The translations under genes were made by a program, and so were the position numbers. From Nitrososphaerales archaeon (GTDB taxonomy: Archaea > Thermoproteota > Nitrososphaeria > Nitrososphaerales > CADDZS01), in contig JASHXQ010000156.1 in assembly GCA_030043455.1 (NCBI GenBank), positions 1 through 15,020 of the forward strand: 15,020 nt of DNA, read 5' to 3'. The notes under the pieces were generated by a model. The model did no database searches and had not been told where the DNA came from. It saw only the letters and a list, made by a program, of their open reading frames with translations. Positions within the stretch are counted from its first letter, which is position 1. Every line of letters begins with the position of its first letter. Shown piece after piece: positions 6,833 through 13,501 of the stretch.

Positions 6833-7949
6833 ATAGATAATCTTCTAGACTTTCAGCTTTCTTTCCAGAATCTGGAACCAATTCTGTAACTTTTACTCCC
6901 ACACGTCTGACGTGCGTCTCTGTGTGAAGAGCTTGCCCGGAGAAAAAGGAGGAAAATAGTTCGACTACGACTTTCAAGATTTCCTCGGGTGATTTTGTCG
7001 GGACAGGAAGCGTTTTCGATCGTGTCTTGATCTTGAGCTGATTCGTAATCGCAATTATTCCGATGCCTCTGCTCGTCAATCTGGAAGAAGTCAGCTTTTC
7101 TGCCAGGTCCTCAGCCATCGGTTGCAGAACTTCTGCGAAATCGAAGGTGTCGGCGTCTCTCTTCAAAGTAACGATTCGACTAAACTGTTCCGCAGGTCTT
7201 TCGACGACCGGGCTATTGTCCACTCCATTCGCTGTTTCTCCAAGCGCGGGCCCTAAATTCTTCCCCAAGAGATCAGAAAGTACACTAGGATCCGACCGGG
7301 CTAAAGCACCGACAGTCATGATCCCGATCGCCCTAAGCTTCTCGTCTGTTTTGGGGCCTATGCCAAACAACTTTCCCACGGGCAAGGTATCGAGAAAGGA
7401 CTTTACCTGTTCGGGTAAGATGACTGTAAACCCGTCGGGCTTTCGGGAATCAACTGCCATTTTTGCCATTAACTTGTTTTGTCCGATGCCGACCGAGCAA
7501 GTCAGCTTCTCACTAGATAAGATCTCAGCTTTGAGTTTCCGTCCTATACTCTCGGCTTTTTGATAATTAGAGCTCGCCTCCGAAGTTACGTCGATATAGG
7601 CTTCATCGATGCTGCTTTGCTCGAATTTTCCAGCTTTGGATCGGATGATCTCCATAATTCTCTCGGAGACCAATTTGTAATATTCCATATCCGTAGGCAA
7701 GAAAACAGAAAAGGGATAATCTCGCAGGAGTTTCTTAGCCTGTAGGACGGGCATTCCAGACTTTATTCCTAACCCTCTGGCAATGTAATTGGAGGTGCTG
7801 ACGGCTCCGCTGTCTTCAGTCCTGCCGGAGAACACACAGACAACCACTGGCTTAGTTTTAAGAGACGGATCTCGCACCTCTTCGCATTGAGCGTAAAAGT
7901 AATCCAGATCTAGCTCGATGACTATCCGGGAGTCGTTATTACTGCTCAA
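6825..7949 (-). CDS. dinB: DNA polymerase IV (Y-family, Dpo4/DinB type)
   Basis: A 374-residue translesion polymerase. Catalytic carboxylates are D14 in ELDLDYFYAQ and D115-E116 in SSIDEAYIDV. The steric-gate position is Y19, which selects against ribonucleotides. The palm region carries CSVGIGQNKLMAKMA and the thumb carries the helix-hairpin-helix-like GIGPKTDEKLRAIGI. The little-finger domain occupies roughly 240-355. The C-terminus ESLEDYLFK resembles a degenerate PCNA-binding PIP box. Length and layout match Sulfolobus Dpo4. The start is TTG 7949, seven residues before the point where Dpo4 begins. No TATA box is evident in the 37-base gap to the upstream MazG-TIR gene, so the two are probably co-transcribed. 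Confidence 0.96.
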   Translation of the reverse strand: MSSNNDSRIVIELDLDYFYAQCEEVRDPSLKTKPVVVCVFSGRTEDSGAVSTSNYIARGLGIKSGMPVLQAKKLLRDYPFSVFLPTDMEYYKLVSERIMEIIRSKAGKFEQSSIDEAYIDVTSEASSNYQKAESIGRKLKAEILSSEKLTCSVGIGQNKLMAKMAVDSRKPDGFTVILPEQVKSFLDTLPVGKLFGIGPKTDEKLRAIGIMTVGALARSDPSVLSDLLGKNLGPALGETANGVDNSPVVERPAEQFSRIVTLKRDADTFDFAEVLQPMAEDLAEKLTSSRLTSRGIGIIAITNQLKIKTRSKTLPVPTKSPEEILKVVVELFSSFFSGQALHTETHVRRVGVKVTELVPDSGKKAESLEDYLFK

Positions 7950-7986
7950 TTAGCAATGGATCTTCTGAAAGAGGCTGAACATGGTT

Positions 7987-8952
7987 TCAGCGTAACACGG
8001 CTTGCGCTTTTTTCTTATCCTGCAATTCGCGCAGCTTTAGCTCAAGTACGGCGCGAAGATGGCCGGCGTCGCCAAAACTGGAAACTGAAATCCTCTCAGA
8101 GGAAAACACCTTTTCCAAGTATGACTTGAATTCGGTCGTACCAGTGTTGGTGAACAACCAGATATTGCCCTTGGACAACAGCGAGTAACATGTGAGGACT
8201 TCAAAAATCTGTTGATAATCCACATTGCTAGAAATTCCTTCATTGGTCAGAATTAGGCAGGCCGCGTCGCACCGGCTGATCAGATCGAAGGAAGCAGAAA
8301 GATCCTTCGTCGCACTCGTTTCGAATGATTTGCTTAAGATCGGATGGAAGCCAAACTTCTCTACTGCATCTAGGATGGCATATTTTTCCTCATCTCGCAC
8401 ATGGCTTCCGAAAGAGACGAACATGTTGACGAGCGGGTGACATACGTCGGTATCACACATCGTCTGGAGACAGACCGGACAGTGGTCATCATACTTTCCG
8501 TATACAACACTAGAGAGGTCCAGCTTTAGGAGCTGGGACAACGTCATCGTCCAAGCCAGAATCGCCGCCAGTTTGGAAGTGATTTGATCCGGAGCTGCTC
8601 TCTTCCGGTTGAGCATCGCGAGATCTCCCACGTCCTTCATTAACGCCACTAGGGCGTTCATAGGAGAGAGAGTTGAATTCTCATTGCGGTACAATCGAGA
8701 GACAAAGACCTGCCATTCTTTCAGTGTCCTAGGTTGGGAGAACTCGTTAAGATCTAGCGATCCGGTCAACGACCGGATCTTGGGTGGGTGCTTCCCATAT
8801 TTCTGCCAGGCTAGATCCGCCAGATCCACGTTAAGTTTGTAGGCTAGAGAACAGGTCCAAGAAAAAACGTCTGCCAACCCCGGTCCCAGGTCACCCCTCG
8901 CTTCCATTGGGCTCACCAGTTCGGCGACCTCCTCGACGAGCCTCGAAATCAT
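7987..8952 (-). CDS. Tandem MazG-like protein with C-terminal TIR-like domain
   Basis: Residues are numbered from ATG 8952. Repeat 1 (about 1-58) has the MazG helix EEVAE (E7, E8, E11) and GLADV (D28), ending in a KYG motif. Repeat 2 (about 71-165) follows the same order (LKEW...LVALMKDVGDLA...KLAAILAW...KYDDHCPVC), but its ligands are changed: K106, D107, D110 and A130. MazG proteins cleave (d)NTPs to monophosphates; repeat 1 may be active and repeat 2 structural. Residues 174-305 look TIR-like: NMFVSFGS, then a helix, GFHPIL, the strand AACLILTNEG, and a helix with E251 where TIR NADases carry their catalytic Glu. A deoxyribosyltransferase-like Rossmann fold is the main alternative. MazG homology extends upstream of this ATG (8953-9054), so the true protein is probably longer. 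It precedes polymerase IV by 37 bases. Confidence 0.7.
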   Translation of the reverse strand: MISRLVEEVAELVSPMEARGDLGPGLADVFSWTCSLAYKLNVDLADLAWQKYGKHPPKIRSLTGSLDLNEFSQPRTLKEWQVFVSRLYRNENSTLSPMNALVALMKDVGDLAMLNRKRAAPDQITSKLAAILAWTMTLSQLLKLDLSSVVYGKYDDHCPVCLQTMCDTDVCHPLVNMFVSFGSHVRDEEKYAILDAVEKFGFHPILSKSFETSATKDLSASFDLISRCDAACLILTNEGISSNVDYQQIFEVLTCYSLLSKGNIWLFTNTGTTEFKSYLEKVFSSERISVSSFGDAGHLRAVLELKLRELQDKKKAQAVLR

Positions 8953-9054
8953 ATACTCCGTGGTGTGTTTGTCGTGACGTTTTCCATATATTCTGCCGAA
9001 CTTGGTCAGCCACTCCTCTAGAGAAAGATCCCGAAAACTATCCAGAGAAGCCAG
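8953..9054 (-). other. In-frame coding extension of the MazG-TIR gene without a standard start codon
   Basis: The frame stays open upstream of ATG 8952 to a TAG at 9064-9066. It reads ...SFRDLSLEEWLTKFGRIYGKRH..., the usual MazG N-terminus. It aligns with the start of repeat 2 (RTLKEWQVFVSRLY), giving TW/EEW-type helices in the same place. No ATG, GTG or TTG occurs in this stretch; CTG codons occur at 9054 and 9045. A TATA-like GTTTATTG at 9079-9086 predicts a transcript beginning near 9057. Explanations are a CTG start, a frameshift or sequencing error, or a truncated gene that still starts at 8952. Confidence 0.6.
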
Positions 9055-9078
9055 CGCAAATCTATCCTATTTGATAGA

Positions 9079-9086
9079 CAATAAAC
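9079..9086 (-). promoter_or_regulatory. TATA-like box upstream of the MazG-TIR gene
   Basis: GTTTATTG on the minus strand, with A-rich sequence just upstream. The start site implied by normal spacing is near 9057, at the very beginning of the extended MazG frame. Confidence 0.35.
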
Positions 9087-9142
9087 TTGTGTTCAGTGAC
9101 AATAGGGGAAGCCAACCGTCGAGAAAAAACACCATGGCGGCT

Positions 9143-9289
9143 TTAGGGATTCTCTTTCTCGAATTCTTCTTTGCCCTCAATTTCCTCATTCGTCACTTCC
9201 TCAGATTCTCTCTCCAGACTACGTGAGGTCAGGGGTCGAACTTTTTTCTCTTGAGCCTTGTTTGTTTTTTTGGATTTCGCCAAAATCAC
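9143..9289 (-). CDS. Small highly charged protein, 46-48 residues
   Basis: Starts at GTG 9289 or TTG 9283 and ends at TAA 9143-9145. The product is MAKSKKTNKAQEKKVRPLTS from the TTG, then a strongly acidic C-terminal half rich in Glu ending EKENP. The N-terminal half is Lys-rich, so the charge is split in two blocks. A TATATA box at 9319-9324 predicts a start near 9297, only 8-14 bases before the candidate start codons, which is good support for a real gene. I do not recognise a family. It is upstream of, and on the same strand as, the MazG-TIR gene, but a separate TATA-like box lies between them. Confidence 0.55.
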   Translation of the reverse strand: MILAKSKKTNKAQEKKVRPLTSRSLERESEEVTNEEIEGKEEFEKENP

Positions 9290-9318
9290 TCAGTCTGGAA
9301 GTTTTTCTGGTCTCGCTG

Positions 9319-9324
9319 TATATA
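9319..9324 (-). promoter_or_regulatory. TATA box of the small charged-protein gene
   Basis: TATATA within CTGTATATAGAC, placed about 30 bases before GTG 9289. The core is palindromic, so it could also drive a plus-strand transcript starting near 9345. Confidence 0.5.
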
Positions 9325-9368
9325 GACGAGTACGATTTACGAAACAGGAACTCTCACAAAATCAAAAC

Positions 9369-9400
9369 TCTTTCTGTCTAGAAAGAATGATCGCTGATCA
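9369..9400. repeat. Hairpin and adjacent palindrome in the 9290-9491 intergenic region
   Basis: TCTTTCT-GTC-TAGAAAGA gives a perfect 7-bp stem (9369-9375 with 9380-9386) around a 4-base loop. It is followed immediately by the palindrome TGATC-GCT-GATCA (9388-9400). No coding frame explains them. They lie between the divergent small charged-protein and KGG genes and could be a protein-binding site or part of a short RNA. Confidence 0.35.
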
Positions 9401-9440
9401 GTAATCCTATAGAAGACAAGCTGGACGTAAGTTTCACAAC

Positions 9441-9484
9441 GACTAAATAGAAGCTATTGCAATAATCTCCTTCCGGAGAGGGTG
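9441..9484 (+). promoter_or_regulatory. Promoter and Shine-Dalgarno region of the KGG gene
   Basis: TATA-like ACTAAATAG (about 9442-9450) predicts a start near 9471. A purine-rich GGAGAGGGTG (9475-9484) sits seven bases before TTG 9492 and acts as a likely Shine-Dalgarno site. The block TCTCC-TTCC-GGAGA (9466-9479) could fold over that site if transcription begins early enough to include it. Confidence 0.4.
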
Positions 9485-9491
9485 CACGGCT

Positions 9492-9740
9492 TTGTCTGAA
9501 CAAGAATCCGCCAAAAAACGTGGACTAGCGTCTGCTTCTTCGGAAACCAGAGAGCGGGTGGCAAAGGCTGGTGGTGAGGCTCCCCACCAAAAGCGAGGTT
9601 TGCAAGCGGCAGACACTGACACTCGGAAGGCCGTAGCTCGAAAAGGGGGCCTCGCAAGAGGAGAGCAGCGAAGAAAGGCAAGAGAGGAGCGGGAGACTTC
9701 CTCGAACGAAACCCAAACCGAACCGGTTAAGATGACTTGA
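9492..9740 (+). CDS. KGG-motif stress-induced protein
   Basis: An 82-residue, very hydrophilic protein containing degenerate KGG repeats. These read KRGLASASSETRERVAKAGG, then a KRGL unit at about 34 followed by DTDTRKAVARKGGLAR. This is the repeat style of the stress-induced KGG/Con-10/GsiB family (COG3729), which in bacteria and fungi accumulates under starvation, desiccation or general stress. The repeats alternate small and charged residues and are likely disordered, in the manner of hydrophilins. The start is TTG 9492 with a purine-rich Shine-Dalgarno upstream; the Arg/Glu-rich tail ends in KMT. It is convergent with the membrane-protein gene, with only three bases between the stop codons. 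Confidence 0.75.
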   Translation: MSEQESAKKRGLASASSETRERVAKAGGEAPHQKRGLQAADTDTRKAVARKGGLARGEQRRKAREERETSSNETQTEPVKMT

Positions 9741-9743
9741 TCT

Positions 9744-10169
9744 CTATTCTGGAATGCCGCTTCTGAACGATTTGCTCGAAAAGCTTTTCCTTTGATGCCG
9801 CTCGAGGTCTATGCAAATAGAATGAACGCTAATCTCACTTTTCTGTCCGCTGACCAAGCGCTTGACAGTTTCAGCTTTCTCCTCTTCCGAGATATTTTTT
9901 CCGCAGACAAAGCAGCGGAACTTCGTCTTGTGTTGTTGCACCAGATCCAGATAGATTAGGGCGAAGAACGACGGGATCGTGATCACGTGCAAGAGTGCTA
10001 TGAGAATAATGTCCGAATAGAAGGCCGCTTCGATGGTCATGGCAATGTCCAGGACGAAAAGAAGGATAACCGTTTTTCCGATCGTCAATTTCTCGAAGTA
10101 CCACAACAGTGGGATCGCGACAACGAAAAACGAGCTCGTGATCGCAAGAAGAGTGTACTCAGCGATCAT
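9744..10169 (-). CDS. Small membrane protein with C-terminal Cys/His metal motif
   Basis: A 141-residue protein. Three hydrophobic segments at about 4-24, 31-50 and 52-75 are followed by a soluble tail. The tail carries CFVC (C86, C89) and HSIC (H116, C119), a CxxC...HxxC arrangement about 26 residues apart that would fit one zinc site (treble-clef or LIM-half like). The first segment could also act as an uncleaved signal anchor. I know no named family. The last 20 residues are Ser/Lys-rich. The ATG at 10167-10169 has a TATA-like TTCTTAACATT at about 10203-10213. A hairpin separates it from carB, so it probably has its own transcript. Membrane-linked sensing or assembly is possible but not shown. 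Confidence 0.72.
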   Translation of the reverse strand: MIAEYTLLAITSSFFVVAIPLLWYFEKLTIGKTVILLFVLDIAMTIEAAFYSDIILIALLHVITIPSFFALIYLDLVQQHKTKFRCFVCGKNISEEEKAETVKRLVSGQKSEISVHSICIDLERHQRKSFSSKSFRSGIPE

Positions 10170-10218
10170 ATTGTGGCTTCAGTCAGCTTTACCAAGCGAT
10201 GAATGTTAAGAATTTTAC

Positions 10219-10238
10219 TGGGGCCGAAAAATGCCCCA
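10219..10238 (-). terminator. Hairpin after carB
   Basis: TGGGGC (10219-10224) pairs perfectly with GCCCCA (10233-10238). On the minus strand the 8-base loop contains TTTTT. It begins 13 bases after the carB stop, where transcription of carAB should end. The T-run is in the loop rather than after the stem, so it is not a classic bacterial-type terminator. Confidence 0.5.
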
Positions 10239-10251
10239 ATAATGGCTAAAG

Positions 10252-13200
10252 TTACTTCTTGGAAGTGAGTGGTACGATCGTGATCTCCCGTGTTCGCAAC
10301 CAAGCGAGGCCCTTGACAAAAACATCGATGTTTTCCACGTTAGTCAAGACCGGTATTCCCAGCTCCACTGCCTTCCTCCGAATCTTGTAATCGTCTTCCT
10401 GCATGTCTGCAAATTTTTCCAATGCTAGACTACTCGGGATGTTAATGATCAGGTCAATCTTTCTATCCGCGAGATAATCACTGATGTTAGGCTTGCGCTC
10501 CCTCTCCATCATCTTGTATAAGATGGTGACTTTTTCGAGGCCATGTTTAGAGAGAAATTCAGCAGTGTGTTCCGTCGCGAAAATGGAATAACCCATCTCT
10601 GCTAACTTACGGACGGCGTTGAGGGTCTTGCGCTTCAATTCTGTCCCTCCCACGCTGATAAGTACATTACCCGACATTGGGATTTTGTAGCCGGACGCCG
10701 CTAACGCTTTGCAGAAGGCGTCGAAAAAGTTCTCCCCGAAGCAAGCCACTTCTCCGGTGGACTGCATTTCCACTCCTAGAAGGGGATCGGCGCCTTCGAG
10801 CTGCATAAAGGAGAACTGTGGAATCTTTACACCTACCTTGAACAATGGTGTCCTGTGGAGTGAAAGATACGAGCTGATGTCCTTCCCAAGCACAGCTTCA
10901 GCGCCGACGTCTAGGAGACTTATCCCCATCATCTTCGACACAAACGGCATCGAGCGGGATGCACGCAGATTGCACTCGATCACCATCACATCGGATCCCT
11001 TAACGATATACTGTACATTGAAAGGCCCTAGAATGTGTAACCCCTTCGCAATCCGAGATGTATAGTCGAGTATCTTGGTTTGAGCCTCGATGTTCAACCC
11101 CTCGGCCGGAATTCTCATGGTTGCATCCCCAGAATGCACACCCGCCTTTTCGACATGTTCGATAATCGCTCCCACGAGTACATTGCTTCCATCGCTTACT
11201 GCGTCGATCTCGGCTTCCTTGGCATTTTGGATGAACTTGCTGATCACGAGAGGATGATCAGGGGAAACTTCTGCAGCCTCCGTTAGAAAATGCTGCAGCT
11301 GATTTTCGCTCCAGATGACGCGCATAGCTGCCCCACTTAATACGTAAGAAGGCCGCACGATTAGTGGGTATTGACCCCTCGCAAACTCCCTCGCCTTTTC
11401 CACCGAAGTAACTTCGATCCATGATGGTTGCGAGATTCCCAGCTTGTCTAGGAGGTCGGAGAACTTTGCACGATCTTCCGAGCGATCGAGATTTTCGCTG
11501 GAAGTCCCGAGGATGTTCACCCCGGCATCTGCGAGCTTTGGGATTAGATTATTGGCAGTTTGTCCACCCACGCAGCATACTACACCAATTGGGCTTTCCA
11601 GATGATGGATGTCAAGCACCCTTTCTAGGGTCAGTTCTTCAAAGTAAAGCCGGTCGCTCGTATCGTAATCTGTGGAGACAGTTTCAGGGTTACAGTTGAT
11701 TACAATCACTTCAAACCCTCTCTTTTGCAGAGCCCAAACCATATTGACGGTACCCCAATCAAATTCAACCGAACTCCCAATGCGATAGCAACCGGCACCC
11801 AGAACGATAACTTTCCGAGCGTCAGATGGGGATGATCCGATCGGATTGTCCTTCCGCCCATCATAGCTGGTGTAGAGATAGTTCGTCCTAGCAGGCCATT
11901 CCGCGGCTAGACTGTCTACCTGCTTCACAAAAGGACGAATCGCATATCGCGTACGCCATTCCCGTACTCTAGCCTCGGGAACAGCCAACCGTTTGGCGAT
12001 CCATGCATCCGAAAAGCCCAGCTTCTTCATTTGGCGAAGAAAATCTTCGGAGGGCTCCAAATCTTGCGTTGCCAGTTTAAGCAACTCGGCGTCTCCATCC
12101 GCGATATTCTTCAATTTGGAAATGAACCACTTGTCCACCCAGGTGAGACGATTTATCTCGTCCACGGTGAACCCGTTGGCTAACGCCTCTGCAATCACGA
12201 AGAAGATCGAATCGGTCGGATGTACCAAAGCATTTTCGATCAGTTCTATTGAGCCAAGAGGCTTGTAATCCATCAAACCGTCCCTGCCGACGTCGAGCAT
12301 CCGGATCGCTTTCTGGATTCCCTCCTCGAAAGATCGGCCGATCGCCATCACCTCCCCCACCGACTTCATCTGGCTCCCCAATTCCCTGCGAACACGTTCG
12401 AATTTGCGAAAATCAAAGCGGGGCATCTTTACTACGATGTAATCCAAAGCCGGCTCAAAGCAGGCGGAGGTGACTCCCGTAACCCGGTTTTGAAGTTCCG
12501 AGAGCGAATATCCCAACGCGATCTTGGCTGCGATGTAAGCAATCGGGTAACCTGTTGCTTTCGAAGCTAGGGCAGACGATCTAGACAGTCTGGCGTTGAT
12601 TTCAATAGCGTAATACCGGTTGGAGATTAGATCCAAAGCAAACTGAATGTTGCACTCTCCGACTATTCCCACGGCCCTTGCAGCTTTGATTGAGAGTTCT
12701 CTTAGATGGTGATACTCTTCGTTGGTGATGGTCTGAGAAGGCGCAACCACCGTATTGTCTCCTGTGTGGACTCTCATTGCAAGCACGTTTTCCATGTTAC
12801 AAATCGTAATGCAATTATCACTTGCATCGCGCATCACTTCGTATTCTATTTGTTTCCAGGAGCCCACGTATTCTTCGATCAGAATTTGATGGACGATACT
12901 GTTCGCCAATCCTTTTTCCGCAATCGAATCGAGCTCGTACTCGTTAAAGGCCACTCCGCCACCACGGCCGCCCAAAGTAAAGGCCACCCGCACGATCACG
13001 GGATACCCAATCCGCGACGCAACTTCCTGAGCTTCCTCAACGGAGTACACTGCCTGACTGATAGGACAATCGATGCCGGTCTCCGTCATGCGAATCTTGA
13101 ACAAGTCACGATCTTCGGTTAGCTCGATCCCATTAGTCGAAGTTCCGAGTACGCGCACGTTGTATTTTGTCAGGATACCCGCCTTCTCCAGACCGATACC

Positions 13201-13494
13201 GCAGTTTAGGGCGGTCTGTCCTCCAAAACTTAGCAAAATGGAATCAGGATGTTCCTGCCGCATCACTTGTTCGACATATTCCGGGGTAACTGGCAGAAAG
13301 TATACTTTGTTGGCCATCCGGGTATCAGTCTGGATGGTCGCTACATTTGGATTAACCAGAATGGTTTGCACTCCCTCTTCAGAGAGAGCCTTCAGCGCTT
13401 GTGAACCTGAATAATCAAACTCCCCAGCTTCCCCGATCTTGATCGACCCGCTGCCCAAGATCAGAACCTTTTTGATGGACTTGTCGAGTGGCAT
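10252..13494 (-). CDS. carB: Carbamoyl-phosphate synthase large subunit
   Basis: A full-length 1080-residue synthetase subunit. It makes carbamoyl phosphate from bicarbonate, ammonia delivered from CarA, and two ATP, feeding pyrimidine and arginine synthesis. The N-terminal half has GSGSIKIGEAGEFDYSG at 14-30, GGQTALNCG at 91-99 and the ATP-grasp glycine loop GGRGGG at 175-180. The homologous second half begins near 560 with LGAGCYRIGSSVEFDW and has its own CVGGQTANN and ATP-grasp core. The last 130 or so residues form the MGS-like allosteric domain (SVGGTELKRKTLNAVRKLAE, then LIINIPS). In the first ATP-site signature the usual Pro (GSGPI) is Ser (GSGSI). ATG 13494 lies seven bases after the carA stop with no Shine-Dalgarno between, so translational coupling is likely. 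Confidence 0.98.
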   Translation of the reverse strand: MPLDKSIKKVLILGSGSIKIGEAGEFDYSGSQALKALSEEGVQTILVNPNVATIQTDTRMANKVYFLPVTPEYVEQVMRQEHPDSILLSFGGQTALNCGIGLEKAGILTKYNVRVLGTSTNGIELTEDRDLFKIRMTETGIDCPISQAVYSVEEAQEVASRIGYPVIVRVAFTLGGRGGGVAFNEYELDSIAEKGLANSIVHQILIEEYVGSWKQIEYEVMRDASDNCITICNMENVLAMRVHTGDNTVVAPSQTITNEEYHHLRELSIKAARAVGIVGECNIQFALDLISNRYYAIEINARLSRSSALASKATGYPIAYIAAKIALGYSLSELQNRVTGVTSACFEPALDYIVVKMPRFDFRKFERVRRELGSQMKSVGEVMAIGRSFEEGIQKAIRMLDVGRDGLMDYKPLGSIELIENALVHPTDSIFFVIAEALANGFTVDEINRLTWVDKWFISKLKNIADGDAELLKLATQDLEPSEDFLRQMKKLGFSDAWIAKRLAVPEARVREWRTRYAIRPFVKQVDSLAAEWPARTNYLYTSYDGRKDNPIGSSPSDARKVIVLGAGCYRIGSSVEFDWGTVNMVWALQKRGFEVIVINCNPETVSTDYDTSDRLYFEELTLERVLDIHHLESPIGVVCCVGGQTANNLIPKLADAGVNILGTSSENLDRSEDRAKFSDLLDKLGISQPSWIEVTSVEKAREFARGQYPLIVRPSYVLSGAAMRVIWSENQLQHFLTEAAEVSPDHPLVISKFIQNAKEAEIDAVSDGSNVLVGAIIEHVEKAGVHSGDATMRIPAEGLNIEAQTKILDYTSRIAKGLHILGPFNVQYIVKGSDVMVIECNLRASRSMPFVSKMMGISLLDVGAEAVLGKDISSYLSLHRTPLFKVGVKIPQFSFMQLEGADPLLGVEMQSTGEVACFGENFFDAFCKALAASGYKIPMSGNVLISVGGTELKRKTLNAVRKLAEMGYSIFATEHTAEFLSKHGLEKVTILYKMMERERKPNISDYLADRKIDLIINIPSSLALEKFADMQEDDYKIRRKAVELGIPVLTNVENIDVFVKGLAWLRTREITIVPLTSKK

Positions 13495-13501
13495 TTAGAA
13501 T

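Noticed and set aside
9002..9226. Plus-strand frame opposite the MazG extension and the small charged-protein gene
   Set aside because: Its composition is that of an antisense shadow, and the opposite strand has recognisable MazG homology and a better small gene.
9380..9400. C/D-box guide RNA suggested by ATGATCG and CTGA
   Set aside because: The C box departs from RUGAUGA, and no second C'/D' pair or closing stem is present.
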